Source of the DNA: Chitinophaga solisilvae
GTDB taxonomy: Bacteria; Bacteroidota; Bacteroidia; Chitinophagales; Chitinophagaceae
Assembly (NCBI RefSeq): GCF_009928525.1
Contig: NZ_JAABOK010000007.1
Span: forward strand, 372,001 to 436,000
Length of the DNA: 64,000 nt
Direction of reading: 5' to 3'
The notes under the pieces are model-generated. The model had not been told where the DNA came from. It did no database searches and was given only the letters and a program-made list of their open reading frames with translations. The stretch's first letter is position 1; each line of letters opens with the position of its first letter. Made by a program: the position numbers and the translations under genes. Shown here piece after piece: positions 17,052-27,088 of the stretch.

Positions 17052-20000
17052 CTAAATGGTTTTGATGGTGAGGAGCCAGCCCTTGTTCTTTTCTACCGGG
17101 ATGGCGGCGTTCTTATCAAAGACCTGGCCGCGCTGGAAATTACGTATATCCGGCGCTGTTATAACTGCCTTTGATGGATCGAGGCCCAGTGCCTTCCAGT
17201 CTATCTCCAGTTTAACGGATGTATTTTCCTTTGCCCAGCTGGCAAGAGCTACCAGTACGGCGCCATTTTTCCTGTAAATGGTTACTGGTACTTCCGGGTT
17301 GTTACTTTTTACAGGATTGTTATCTACCCAATAGCCGACCATCTGTGAGCCCTGCATCCCAAAATCATCCCATACTTTCCAGATAGGGCGCGGATCTGCA
17401 TTGTCTGACCAGGGCATCCGGTTAGTCATGCCGTACACCATTCCCCGCCATTGATTACCGCCATCCTGCAGCATCTCTCCCATCAGGCCGAACGGAATAC
17501 CGCTCACTTCCGTAAGGAAGAAATCGGGAGAATTATTCTCATAATCGAAATATTCTCCGAACCAGAGGCGATTCAGGTAAGGGAAATGTTCCATATACAG
17601 CATACCGCTGTTGATGAAACCATCTGATTTATTATACTGATTTGCGGAATGCAGATCAATGATACCCGGATGTCCGTCTTTGGTAAGTACCCGTTTGATA
17701 CGCTTCATAGTGATGCGGTCAAAAGCAACATCATCCAGGTAGATACCGTCAATACCGACATTATCCACCAGCCAGTTCATACCTTCCACATAATAATTAT
17801 GCCAGCGGTTCATGCCGCTGTTGATGATAGCGGCGTCTTTGAACTCAGGTACAAACCATGCGGCGATGTAATCATCGGCAATATGCTCCTGCAGCCAGGA
17901 GAAGCCGCCGCCTTTACCGGGGCTGTACACTTCATGTCCCAGGCTCCGCAGCGGGAAGGTTTCCCAGGCATGATTGGATAACTCGCGTACCGTATTATAG
18001 ATCTTTACTTTCAATCCTTTACTGTGGGCGGCATCAATGTAGTCTTTCATCTTCTTCCACTCAATAAACGGGTAATTGATCCATGGATTGATTTCATTAC
18101 CATGATGGATATTGACTACAGTAGCGCCTGTAGCCCTGATACTGTCCAGGTTATTATACTTGTGATAAAAGCGGGTGCTCCACTGGAAATCTGTATTAAG
18201 AGGATGGAACGGCGTAATAATCAGGTGGAAGTTAAAGTAAAGCGTATCTCCCTTATGCATGGTGCGTTCGCCGCTGTAACTATTAACGAGTATTGATTTG
18301 CCCTTTTCTCCGACGGTGATGCCGCCTTTGTTGTCATTACCCCATGAAACCGGCAGCAGCAAAGGCTTTTGCAGGTAGAAGTTGGTGTTGAGGGGTCGTA
18401 CATAATGTTCATCACGGAGAGTGAACTGCAGGCCGGCATTGACATTGCCAATCCAGGCGCCATCCTGGTTTCTGTGCCGTACATCCCACTTCCAGTCGAT
18501 CTTTTCAGGACGCAGTCCGCCTTTCTGGTTAAGGCCCATCATATATTTAGCGGCGCCTTTGTCGAGGGGCAGGTGCAGGGTAACATCTTTCAATGCTACA
18601 TCCTGCAGTGCGGTAACGCGCACGGTATATTCCATGAAGCCGTCAAATTCCAGGGAGGCCGCAACATCCATCTGCAGGCCGGTGGTGGTATTGGTGGCTT
18701 TCCAGCTGATTTTGCCGGCGTCTTTGCCGGTGATCTGCCAGCCACTGTGCTGCCATTGCAGGTCTTTACCATCTGCTGCGGAGACAAAATGAAAATGTGC
18801 CGGTTCGGTGAACAGGTTCTTTGCCTGGCTGGAGATGGCGGTCATTTCCGGGGTAAAGAAAGTTTGTATCTGCGCCGGGAATCCGTCTTTATTAATAGCC
18901 ACCTTTCTGCCCAGCAGACTGATAACACTATCTTTCATTTCCAGCGGCGTATAGGGAGCAATAACCGCATTGTCCTGTGCCAGCGTGGAGTTCAGCCATT
19001 TCAGGCGGGTCTGTTTCCAGGGTTCATTAAAGCCGCTGTTAACTGCCGGTTTATTCGTTACCGTTAGTGTGAGTCTGACAGGCATTGCCGGCATACCTTC
19101 CGGATGAATGGTGACAATCCCTTTATAAGTGCCGGCTGCAGCGGATGCGGGAACATCAATGCCGCACCACAGCGCCTGTACTTTGCCACCGGCGATATTC
19201 ACCTTACTGGAAAACGGCTGTGCGTCGTAGGTAGTACCGTCTGTATTGATACAGTTCAAGGCCGATGCCGGGATAGTCTTACCATCAGGCGCTTTTAAAT
19301 CTCCGAAAGATATTTTTACCTGCTTCAGATCTTTGAGTGCATAGATGCCCAGCTGAAAGGAATAATATTCTCCTTTATCTGCCTGACCGGCAAATGACTG
19401 GGATGGCCCCTTCTGAATCCAGCGCTGAGGCAGGTCGTCTGTCATTTTGATGGGATACTGCCTGTCTTCCGGAAATACGAGGTATCCGGCACCGGGATGC
19501 TTTAGCAGCAGCTGCTTTTCTTCGGTCGCTGTAGCGATAACTTCCATGGGGAAGAAAGTATTGAAATCATCTGTAGCTTCCAGCTCTTTCAGTACTGCAT
19601 TGGGTTTCAGGCTAGCGGGAACAGACTGCAGCCAGTTATTATCTGTCGTTTGTTCCGGGCTGAGGTATACTCCCTGCGGGTAGTTGGATCTGCCCTCATT
19701 CTTATACGGCAGGTAATAAATATAGTATGTTCCTTTCCCGGAGGCAGGTTCAAAGCATATATCTCCCTGTTCACGGGTAAGCGACAGTGATTTTATCCTG
19801 GAAATTTTTTGTTTCGTCTGGGCGTCCTGGATAATAATCCGTTTGTTTTCAGGATGGGCATCTCTGCGTCTCCAGGGAATAATAACGCGGGCTACCGGGC
19901 CGTTACCGCTGAAAGTTACTACTGCGCGGTGATTACCCAGAGAATCCGCATCCCAGCTGTTATTGCCGGCCGTATACTTTACCTGCTGGGCATTTGCAGC

Positions 20001-20078
20001 ACCCAGCAAGGCGAGGGAAAACCCGGCCAGTAGCAATCCTTTCCGCCACAGACGGCGGTGGTGATGAATCAGGTACAT
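17052..20078 (-). CDS. Large exported glycoside-hydrolase-like protein (DUF6067/GH123-like)
   Basis: A 1008-residue protein with a signal peptide (KGLLLAGFSLALLGAANAQ). The first 350 residues look like beta-sandwich domains. A middle sandwich is followed by a TIM-barrel-like region with YIDAAHSKGLKVKIYNTVRE and VGIDGIYLDDVAFDR (about residues 770-785), whose paired Asp residues are the best active-site candidates. A small beta domain closes the protein. The pattern fits proteins named glycoside hydrolase domain-containing (DUF6067, related to GH123). It follows SusD, separated by element 5, so it is the likely catabolic enzyme of the locus. Substrate unknown. Confidence 0.8.
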   Translation of the reverse strand: MYLIHHHRRLWRKGLLLAGFSLALLGAANAQQVKYTAGNNSWDADSLGNHRAVVTFSGNGPVARVIIPWRRRDAHPENKRIIIQDAQTKQKISRIKSLSLTREQGDICFEPASGKGTYYIYYLPYKNEGRSNYPQGVYLSPEQTTDNNWLQSVPASLKPNAVLKELEATDDFNTFFPMEVIATATEEKQLLLKHPGAGYLVFPEDRQYPIKMTDDLPQRWIQKGPSQSFAGQADKGEYYSFQLGIYALKDLKQVKISFGDLKAPDGKTIPASALNCINTDGTTYDAQPFSSKVNIAGGKVQALWCGIDVPASAAAGTYKGIVTIHPEGMPAMPVRLTLTVTNKPAVNSGFNEPWKQTRLKWLNSTLAQDNAVIAPYTPLEMKDSVISLLGRKVAINKDGFPAQIQTFFTPEMTAISSQAKNLFTEPAHFHFVSAADGKDLQWQHSGWQITGKDAGKISWKATNTTTGLQMDVAASLEFDGFMEYTVRVTALQDVALKDVTLHLPLDKGAAKYMMGLNQKGGLRPEKIDWKWDVRHRNQDGAWIGNVNAGLQFTLRDEHYVRPLNTNFYLQKPLLLPVSWGNDNKGGITVGEKGKSILVNSYSGERTMHKGDTLYFNFHLIITPFHPLNTDFQWSTRFYHKYNNLDSIRATGATVVNIHHGNEINPWINYPFIEWKKMKDYIDAAHSKGLKVKIYNTVRELSNHAWETFPLRSLGHEVYSPGKGGGFSWLQEHIADDYIAAWFVPEFKDAAIINSGMNRWHNYYVEGMNWLVDNVGIDGIYLDDVAFDRITMKRIKRVLTKDGHPGIIDLHSANQYNKSDGFINSGMLYMEHFPYLNRLWFGEYFDYENNSPDFFLTEVSGIPFGLMGEMLQDGGNQWRGMVYGMTNRMPWSDNADPRPIWKVWDDFGMQGSQMVGYWVDNNPVKSNNPEVPVTIYRKNGAVLVALASWAKENTSVKLEIDWKALGLDPSKAVITAPDIRNFQRGQVFDKNAAIPVEKNKGWLLTIKTI

Positions 20079-20148
20079 GAAAATTGAAAGGTTTATTAAA
20101 TGATATTGTTCACTGCGGGATCAATTTACATAGGAAATGGGAGATTAT

Positions 20149-20257
20149 GAATTGCGAATTACGAATTACGAATGAGGGGCGGAGACATAAGCGAAGAAGT
20201 AAATTCTTTATCCGCTCATGTCTCCGCCCCTCATTCGTAATTCGTAATTCGCAATTC
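20149..20257. repeat. Long inverted repeat, element 5 (AATTACGAATT arm type)
   Basis: Arms 20149-20193 and 20213-20257 pair with one mismatch and a 19-nt loop. The outer part is a 7-nt tandem repeat (AATTGCG, AATTACG, AATTACG), the inner part GGGGCGGAGACATAAGCG. It begins directly at the susD stop (20262-20264) and lies between susD and the next gene of the same strand, so it may lower read-through into the hydrolase gene. Confidence 0.88.
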
Positions 20258-20261
20258 GTAA

Positions 20262-21785
20262 TTACTGAATCGGGTTCTGTACCAGATTCGGATTCAACAA
20301 TATGTCCTGTTCCGGAATGTAGTGCAGTACTTTTTCGTCGGTAGCGCGAATGACCTGGTTAGGCGGGTGTACGCCTTTGTAATTGCGGATGACGCTACGG
20401 TTATTCCTGAACAGATCGAAGCTGCGCTGTGCTTCAAATGCAAGCTCCAGGCGCCTTTCATCCAGTACTACATCCAGTACGGAAGGGTAGCCTTTCAGGT
20501 CGGTGGTGGAGAAAAGGGCGCTGCCGCTCAGGCCGGCACGCTGACGGATGATGTTTACATCAGCGATGGCAGCATCCATTTTACCCATTTTGGCGCTGGC
20601 TTCCGCCCTGATGAGATACATTTCGGCCAGGCGTAGTACTACCGGCGAACTTAGCGTGGGCACGCCTTCCTGGTTGGAGTATTTCAGGATGTACCATTTA
20701 TCTGCCCAGGTGGCGGTATCCCGGCCTGCTTTAATCACGACCTTCTTCCCGTTGGGGCCGATAGAGTCTTCTCCGTTAGTCTTTTTCATATAACCGGCTG
20801 CCTGAATAAAGGCGTGGCGTATATCCTGCGGATATTTGTCCAGCAGTTCGCGGTAGGGCTCTGATGCATATACTTCTCCATACCCCATACCACCCGGCGA
20901 AGTATAAAACATCGATCCGAGGGAAGCCCAGTCTCTGTCATCCTGCAATGTATGCCTGATTGCAAAGATGGTTTCCTCATTGGATTCGTTGTTCTTGGTA
21001 AAGTAGCCTGGCAGGGCATCTCCGGGCAGCAGTTTTAATTTTACACGGCTGCTGATCATACCGTAGTTGATAACAGAATCGGCATAGATGTATGCGGAAT
21101 CATTCTGTTCCCTATACAGGTAAACCCTTGCCAGCAATGCCTTTGCAGCGCTGCTGGTAGCATAGCTGTTGGTATTGTCATTGTTCATCAGGTCTTTCGC
21201 TCTCTTCAGGTCGGCAATTACCTGGTCATATACTTCTCTGACTGTATTTCGTTTAGGCGGTACCGGTGCATTGGCTTTTGTTACCACGGGAATACCCAGG
21301 TTGGTAGATGCCTGCTGCGGATAAGGACGTCCGAATATTTTAACCATACTGAAATGCACGAATGCACGGATGAACAGGTTCTCTCCTATCAGCTGATCCG
21401 TGGCCGGAGATTTTCCGGCCTCCATAGCTTCCAGCAGGCGGTTGCAGCCGTTGATGGCCTTGTATCCCATTGTCCATAACTGGTACACGTTGGCCTGTGC
21501 TGGAATATGAACATAGTTGTAAGAAAAAAAGAGATTGTCTGTGGATGTTTTTACAAACACAATATCATCGCTGGGAAACTCTCCTATCTGCACATAGTTA
21601 CGGGTAAAGTTTGCTTCCTTCAGCATGGCGTAATTACCGCCTGTAGCGGCGGACCACTTACTGGGATCTTTCAGCATGCCGTCGTCTTCCACAGCGCTGA
21701 AAGGTTTTCTGTCGAGGGAGCAGGAGGTAAAAGCCAATGCCATCATTACCCCTGCCAGATATGTTGATATGAACTTCTTCATCAT
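20262..21785 (-). CDS. SusD/RagB family nutrient-binding outer-membrane lipoprotein
   Basis: SusD-like proteins form the lid of a SusC barrel and bind glycan (or other ligands) at the cell surface. The 507 residues match the family. The signal peptide ends in the lipobox FTSC (Cys22). SAATGGNYAMLKE near residue 49-61, typical TPR-like helices (SSAAKALLARVYLYREQ), and the C-terminal family stretch VVLDERRLELAFEAQRSFDL are present. It starts 20 nt after susC, the usual pair order. The ligand cannot be inferred from sequence alone. Confidence 0.95.
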   Translation of the reverse strand: MMKKFISTYLAGVMMALAFTSCSLDRKPFSAVEDDGMLKDPSKWSAATGGNYAMLKEANFTRNYVQIGEFPSDDIVFVKTSTDNLFFSYNYVHIPAQANVYQLWTMGYKAINGCNRLLEAMEAGKSPATDQLIGENLFIRAFVHFSMVKIFGRPYPQQASTNLGIPVVTKANAPVPPKRNTVREVYDQVIADLKRAKDLMNNDNTNSYATSSAAKALLARVYLYREQNDSAYIYADSVINYGMISSRVKLKLLPGDALPGYFTKNNESNEETIFAIRHTLQDDRDWASLGSMFYTSPGGMGYGEVYASEPYRELLDKYPQDIRHAFIQAAGYMKKTNGEDSIGPNGKKVVIKAGRDTATWADKWYILKYSNQEGVPTLSSPVVLRLAEMYLIRAEASAKMGKMDAAIADVNIIRQRAGLSGSALFSTTDLKGYPSVLDVVLDERRLELAFEAQRSFDLFRNNRSVIRNYKGVHPPNQVIRATDEKVLHYIPEQDILLNPNLVQNPIQ

Positions 21786-21805
21786 GTAATCAGTTTAAAT
21801 ACCTG

Positions 21806-24800
21806 TTAGAAATTAATTTCCAGACCTGCATACCATTTGGTGCTGTACGGATATTTAATGCCGGAGATACCACGGTCATCTGCTTCCGGATCTATGCCGG
21901 AGAAGCGGGTGAGTGTCCAGAGGTTATCACCGCCAACGGATATACGCGCATTACCCAGGTGCATGCGGTTCAGCCATTCTTTGGGGAAGGTATAGCTGAG
22001 GTTCACATTTCTCAGACGCAGGTAGCTGCCGTCTTCCAGGTAGCGGGAAGACGGTTTGTTGGAATTGGTTCTGGAACCATTCGTCCATTTCGGATGCGTA
22101 GCCTGGTCTCCGGGTTTCTCCCAGCGGCTCCAGCCTTTGTACAGCTGCATGGCATTGTAGCCGGCATAGGCGCCGTCGCTGTCCATCAGTTCACGGGTGC
22201 CGTTGTATACTTTATTGCCGGAAACGAAAGACAGGAAGGCCGACAACTGGAAGTTCCTGTAGGAAAACACATTGCGCATACCGCCGAAGAATACAGGCGT
22301 GGCCGTACCTACTACCTGCAGCGTTGCTGCGCCATAGTTGTGGGTGGTATCTCTGGTAACATTGCCACTGGCGTCTGTTCCGTATTTATACCATACCGGA
22401 GAGCCGTCAGCGGGATCCACGTAGGCCCATTCCCTCATATAGAAGCTGCGCATATCCCTGCCTGTCTGCAGAATAAATCTGCTGTTAAGCGGATCGATGA
22501 TAGATGTTTTACCGTTGCTCAGTTCTGTGATGTTGTTCTTATTGAACCCGATGTTGAAGTCTGTGCTCCATTTAAATCCGCCTGTGAGATTATCTGTACT
22601 GAGATTGATTTCGATACCCTTATTACGCACGGAGCCTACGTTCTGGGCGATGTAGTCGTAGCCGAAGGTGGCCGGCTGCGGTACGTTGAAGAGCAGATCC
22701 CGGTTATCTTTCTGGTAGAGTTCTACCGTCAGATTAATACGGTTAAACAATCCGATGTCGATACCCAGGTTGGCATTGTACGCCTTTTCCCAGGAAAGAT
22801 CGGGGGCATTGTAAATGTTAGGATAGCCAACCGGACGGCCGTTGTACTGCACATCAATTTTATAGGCGCCGATAGCGGTGTAGTCGCCAATCTCTGCATT
22901 ACCGGTAGTACCGTAGCTGGCGCGGATTTTCAGGTTGCTGATGGCTTTGATCTGTTTGATAAATGCTTCTTCTGAAACGGCCCAGGAAACACCGGCGGCA
23001 TAGAAGTTACCATAGCGCTGATCCCGTCCGAATTTGGAAGAGCCGTCTCTTCTGAAGGAGGCGGTGAAATAGTATTTGTAATCGTAGTTATAGTTGGCCT
23101 GTACGAAGTAGGAGTTATACACGCTTTCTTTTCTGCTGCCGCCTGCTTTCACCGGTGTGGAAGTAACATCCAGCACATTGGTGCCGGGCAGCATGCCTTT
23201 ACCTTTGGCATTCAGGTCGAGGAAGTTGTTACTCAGGAATTCAGCGCCCACGAGGCCGTCCACGTTATGTTTCTTATTGAACGTATACCTGGCTTTCAGG
23301 AGGTTGGAGCTGATGTAGGTAGAAGAGTCCTGGTTGTAGTTGGTCAGGTTGCCGAAATCATCGCCACCGGCGCTGGTTCTGGAATCGCCGTTCAAAGTTT
23401 CCTGACGGCGGTAATACTGGGCGCGGTTGGTAGTGCTGAAGGATAGCCACCGGGTAATATCGTATTCCAGTTTCACCAGCGCTTCCAGGTTCTGCCGGGT
23501 ATTTTTGTCGTAATTGTATTGCTGGTCATACAGGAAATTGCTCTGATCGCGGTTATACCATTTATCGACAAATACCGGGTTGACGGGCTTTCCGGCAGCA
23601 TCGTAAGGGTTATCCCAGGGAACGTTCAGGTAATACTGATACAGGGAGCCGTTGGAATTATCCTGGTCGCGCTGCTGCGTGCCTGCGAAGTTAGCGCTGA
23701 GCCGGAGTTTATCGTTGATGCTATGGTCAATGTTCAACCGCACGCTGTAACGCTCTACTCCGGTGCCTCTCAGGATACCATCTTCTTTATAGTAGTTACC
23801 GCCCAGGTAAAATTTGGTTTTTTCGTTACCACCGCTGACCGCCAGTTCGTAGTTCTGGTTGGTGGCGTTCTGAAAAGCCAGCTTCTGCCAGTTGGTGTTG
23901 ATATCACGTTGTTCGGGATCCAGTTTGGCGCCGCTGGCTTTTTGCAGATCATACAGCTGCGTGCCGTTCATCAGGTGGAAGTTGCCCGTATTCAGGGAGG
24001 CGCCACCGATGTTGGTTCGGAAGCTGACCTGTGTTTTACCGGCCTTCCCGCGTTTGGTGGTGATAACCATAACGCCGTTGGCTGCACGTGCGCCGTAGAG
24101 CGTAGTAGCTGCCGCATCTTTCAGGATGGTAACCGTTTCAATATCGCTGGGATTGGGCAGCCCGCCGATGATACCGTCTACCACCACCAGCGGTGCATTA
24201 CTGGCGGTGAGGGTACCGTTACCGCGTATACGAACAATTGGTGCAGCAGCAGGATCTCCGGAGCTGTTGCCCACAAATACGCCGCTCACCTTTCCCTGCA
24301 GCATCTTGTCCACGCTCGCTGCCTGTACATCTTTCAGCCTGGCGGCGCTGACAGACTGCGCTGCGCCGGTGAGGTTTTTGGTGGTGGTAGTAGTATACCC
24401 CATCACCACTACTTCTTCCAGCTTCTTTGTATCCGGTTCCAGCTTGATGTTTAGTTCCGTACGGGCGCCTACGGGCACTTTCTGGGAGATGTAGCCGATG
24501 AAGGAGAAGACGAGGACATTGTTTTCAGACGGCGCCTGCAGCGTGTACTTTCCGTTGGCGTCTGTTACTACGCCGATGGCAGTGCCTTCCACAGTCACCG
24601 TTACACCGGGCAATGGTTCATTGGTAACGGCATCTGTGATTCTGCCGGTAACTTTCACCGCCTGGTTGTTTACCGGAGTAATGACCACGAGGTTGTTTTC
24701 CAGTACGCGATAGGTAACGCTGGCACTGGAAAACATCATTCCCAGCACATCTCCTATCCTTTTATTTTTCACATCTATGCTGACGGTTCTGTTGAGGTCA

Positions 24801-25030
24801 GCAAAATTTTCATTATAAAAAAAGCGGTAGCTGCTGTTGTTTTCAATGAGCTTGAAAACATCGCGCACGCTTTTGTTTTCAGCATGGAGTTCGCTGATTT
24901 TGTCCTGCGCGAAGGTGGTGGCAGAAACCTGTAGAAAACCTCCGAAAATCAGTAACCCTGTTAATTTGGTCATAAGTAATAATTTTCGCCCGGGCCACGG
25001 AAATGCCGCCAGGTTTGAAGTGGATTTCAT
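21806..25030 (-). CDS. SusC/RagA family TonB-dependent transporter with STN domain
   Basis: This is the outer-membrane barrel that imports the ligand captured by SusD, powered by TonB. The 1074 residues contain a signal peptide (FLQVSATTFAQ), an N-terminal STN signalling domain (about residues 45-120, DVFKLIENNSSYRFFYNENF), and a CarboxypepD_reg-like domain (VTGRITDAVTNEPLPGVTV). The plug has VVVDGIIGG and the family motif ATTLYGARAANGVMVITTK, and a C-terminal barrel ends in aromatic F. The STN domain is the part that touches FecR in sigma/anti-sigma signalling, which fits the neighbouring fecR and sigma genes. Confidence 0.96.
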   Translation of the reverse strand: MKSTSNLAAFPWPGRKLLLMTKLTGLLIFGGFLQVSATTFAQDKISELHAENKSVRDVFKLIENNSSYRFFYNENFADLNRTVSIDVKNKRIGDVLGMMFSSASVTYRVLENNLVVITPVNNQAVKVTGRITDAVTNEPLPGVTVTVEGTAIGVVTDANGKYTLQAPSENNVLVFSFIGYISQKVPVGARTELNIKLEPDTKKLEEVVVMGYTTTTTKNLTGAAQSVSAARLKDVQAASVDKMLQGKVSGVFVGNSSGDPAAAPIVRIRGNGTLTASNAPLVVVDGIIGGLPNPSDIETVTILKDAAATTLYGARAANGVMVITTKRGKAGKTQVSFRTNIGGASLNTGNFHLMNGTQLYDLQKASGAKLDPEQRDINTNWQKLAFQNATNQNYELAVSGGNEKTKFYLGGNYYKEDGILRGTGVERYSVRLNIDHSINDKLRLSANFAGTQQRDQDNSNGSLYQYYLNVPWDNPYDAAGKPVNPVFVDKWYNRDQSNFLYDQQYNYDKNTRQNLEALVKLEYDITRWLSFSTTNRAQYYRRQETLNGDSRTSAGGDDFGNLTNYNQDSSTYISSNLLKARYTFNKKHNVDGLVGAEFLSNNFLDLNAKGKGMLPGTNVLDVTSTPVKAGGSRKESVYNSYFVQANYNYDYKYYFTASFRRDGSSKFGRDQRYGNFYAAGVSWAVSEEAFIKQIKAISNLKIRASYGTTGNAEIGDYTAIGAYKIDVQYNGRPVGYPNIYNAPDLSWEKAYNANLGIDIGLFNRINLTVELYQKDNRDLLFNVPQPATFGYDYIAQNVGSVRNKGIEINLSTDNLTGGFKWSTDFNIGFNKNNITELSNGKTSIIDPLNSRFILQTGRDMRSFYMREWAYVDPADGSPVWYKYGTDASGNVTRDTTHNYGAATLQVVGTATPVFFGGMRNVFSYRNFQLSAFLSFVSGNKVYNGTRELMDSDGAYAGYNAMQLYKGWSRWEKPGDQATHPKWTNGSRTNSNKPSSRYLEDGSYLRLRNVNLSYTFPKEWLNRMHLGNARISVGGDNLWTLTRFSGIDPEADDRGISGIKYPYSTKWYAGLEINF

Positions 25031-25200
25031 AAACTTGTGTAGATTTTAGTTAAACGAATAATTACGGTGCAGGCCCGTCGCAAAGGCTTACACCAACATG
25101 TGTTGTTCGTTGGATTGGGGTAAGTCGCATTACCCCAATTTTTTTCAGTTGTTCATACCGTTCATTAAATGTGTTTTTACAGGTTTAATAATGATGATGG
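25031..25200. other. Gap between fecR and susC
   Basis: 170 nt with no gene. It should hold the promoter driven by the locus ECF sigma factor, but I see no exact TAnnTTTG box, as expected for an alternative sigma target. TAAGCCTTTG near 25080 is the closest. Confidence 0.3.
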
Positions 25201-26289
25201 CTATTTCGCGGCCTTCAGCGCGTTGGCATATTTCTCTTTCAGTATTTTATCGACGTTCAGTGTTACGGTTCCTCCTTCTATGCTATAAGATAATGGTGCT
25301 GTCAGTTTCAGGATATTGAGTATCTGTTCCAGTGTTTCCTGGCGGAAAGTGCCGCTGAAACGATATGCTTTCAGTTCTTCATCGTTGAATACCACGTTAA
25401 CGTTGAATCTGCGTTCCATGGTTACAGCCAGTTCTTCCAGGGCCTGGCCGGCAACGATCCAGCTGCCGTCTTTCCAGGCTGTATATATTTCGGTATCGCT
25501 GATCTGTTTGCTCACCACCGGCTCCGGCATTGCAGGGTTTCCGGCCGGAGATGCTTTTCTGTTCACGCTTTCCGGCTTCCGGTATACTACGTTCTGATGA
25601 GGTTTCATCATCATATCGAAAGGAATGACGGCGCCGGAGCCATCAATTTTCACCGCGCCTTCCACCAGGGTGGTGACCACGTCTTTATCTTCCGGATAGG
25701 CTTTCACGTTAAAGGAGGTTCCCAGCGCCAGTATTTTCAGGTCTGCCGCCTTTACGGTAAAAGGTTTTCGGGGGTTGGTCTGCACTTTAAAAAAGGCTTC
25801 TCCTTCCAGTTGTACCTCCCGTGCCTGCATATTATAGCTGGCAGCGTATTGCAGGCGGCTGCCCGCATTGAGCCATACTTCGGTGCCATCCGCCAGTTCA
25901 ATTCTGGTGGTAGCTCCTTTGGGGCTGGTAACGGTCACCATACCGGAGTTTCCGGTATTTTTACGGAAGGCCAGCCAGGAGAAAACGATACCACCGCCCA
26001 GCAGGAATGGCAGCGCCCAGGAGGCCGCCATACGCAGGAGAGGCTTCCAGCGGCGGATAGCAGGTGTAGCCAGCTGCCGCTGCAGCGTATGCCAGGCAGC
26101 TGCCTCATCATAGCCACGGGAAGTACCCGCTGCCAGCCATGCATCGCGCAGCTGCTGAAAATGTAACCGGTTGTCCGGCGACGCTTCCAGCCAGTGTTTC
26201 AGCTGTTCCTGTTCTTCCGGTGTAGCATTGCCGGAAAGAAAACATGCAATCAGATCATCTGCCTGTTCATTGAAATAGTTAGCCTCCAT
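25201..26289 (-). CDS. FecR-family anti-sigma factor
   Basis: FecR proteins hold an ECF sigma factor at the inner membrane and release it on a signal from the outer-membrane transporter. It is 362 residues from ATG 26289 (MEANYFNEQADDLI), preferred over an upstream in-frame Met whose extra 25 residues are Phe/Tyr/Cys-rich and unlike the family. A cytoplasmic N-terminus (CFLSGNATPEEQEQLKHWL) is followed by a membrane segment near residue 95-115 (ALPFLLGGGIVFSWLAF), the FecR domain (IELADGTEVWLNAGSRLQY, VQLEGEAFFKV) and a C-terminal DUF4974 secretin-like domain. Confidence 0.93.
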   Translation of the reverse strand: MEANYFNEQADDLIACFLSGNATPEEQEQLKHWLEASPDNRLHFQQLRDAWLAAGTSRGYDEAAAWHTLQRQLATPAIRRWKPLLRMAASWALPFLLGGGIVFSWLAFRKNTGNSGMVTVTSPKGATTRIELADGTEVWLNAGSRLQYAASYNMQAREVQLEGEAFFKVQTNPRKPFTVKAADLKILALGTSFNVKAYPEDKDVVTTLVEGAVKIDGSGAVIPFDMMMKPHQNVVYRKPESVNRKASPAGNPAMPEPVVSKQISDTEIYTAWKDGSWIVAGQALEELAVTMERRFNVNVVFNDEELKAYRFSGTFRQETLEQILNILKLTAPLSYSIEGGTVTLNVDKILKEKYANALKAAK

Positions 26290-26369
26290 ATACGTAAAAC
26301 AGTAACTAAGACAATCGCCGGTATAGAACAGGGTGACAAGGCCGTAAAATTTTTTTTTCAGCAAGATGA

Positions 26370-26930
26370 TTATTTCAGCAACGGGAGTAATTCGTCGCGC
26401 AATTTCCGGAGGGCGCGGGTCATCTGCGTTTTGACGGTATTAACGGAGATGCCCAGCTGGCGGGATATTTCGGGGTATGATAAGTCTTCAAAGCGGCTTA
26501 GCCGGAATATGTCCTGGCATTGGGGTGGCAGGCGGCGGATGGCAGCTTCGGCCATCAGCGCCAGTTGCGAATGCTCCAGTTTTTCTGCCGGTGAAGGTGT
26601 TGCGCCGGTATTCATAAGGGAGATCCTGTTCTCCAGCTGTTCCATCAGCTCGTGCCCGTAACGGCGGCGGATTTTATCCTGCCGGATGAAGTTGAGGCAG
26701 TTGTTCTGCACAGCGCGGTACAGGTATGCTTTTTCAGCAGTCATATCCAGCTCATCATAACGTTCCCATATCCGGAGAAAGGTGTCCTGTACAATTTCTT
26801 CGGCAAGGTCGTGGCGGTTCACAAAATTGTAGGCGAAGGCGCACAGCATATTGTAGTGCGCTTTGAATAACGCGTCAAAAGCTGGCGGGGTGCGTTTCTG
26901 ATGGTTGATATTTAGACTTGCTTCCTCCAA
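26370..26930 (-). CDS. ECF-type RNA polymerase sigma factor
   Basis: A 186-residue sigma-70 family ECF factor. Region 2 shows DALFKAHYNMLCAFAYNF and DLAEEIVQDTFLRIWE (core binding and -10 recognition). Region 4 shows LPPQCQDIFRLSRFEDLSY followed by the helix-turn-helix PEISRQLGISVNTVKTQMT. It is the first gene of the locus, with fecR after 80 nt, then susC and susD. The expected circuit is ligand, SusC STN domain, FecR, sigma, then susCD transcription. Confidence 0.95.
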   Translation of the reverse strand: MEEASLNINHQKRTPPAFDALFKAHYNMLCAFAYNFVNRHDLAEEIVQDTFLRIWERYDELDMTAEKAYLYRAVQNNCLNFIRQDKIRRRYGHELMEQLENRISLMNTGATPSPAEKLEHSQLALMAEAAIRRLPPQCQDIFRLSRFEDLSYPEISRQLGISVNTVKTQMTRALRKLRDELLPLLK

Positions 26931-26996
26931 AATGTTAAGTGTGGGATGCAGGCAATACCGGTGAGGGCATTATCCTGCAACATTGTTCACTGTAAA

Positions 26997-27004
26997 CAAA
27001 TATA
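26997..27004 (-). promoter_or_regulatory. -7 box for the ECF sigma gene (TATATTTG)
   Basis: CAAATATA on the plus strand reads TATATTTG on the minus strand, 66 nt before the sigma start. It suggests that sigma-fecR is made by the primary sigma factor, at least basally. Confidence 0.5.
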
Positions 27005-27036
27005 CTGTCAGGGCAAGATACTACAGTTAATATCAA

Positions 27037-27068
27037 TAAAAAAAACGCGGATAAACTACCCGCGTTTT
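27037..27068 (-). terminator. Terminator of the lptB-GH3-fabG unit
   Basis: AAAACGCGG pairs with CCGCGTTTT around a 9-nt loop, with an A-run on the left giving T on the minus strand. It lies 21 nt after the fabG stop. Confidence 0.85.
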
Positions 27069-27088
27069 CCCGATTTTAAAATAATGTA

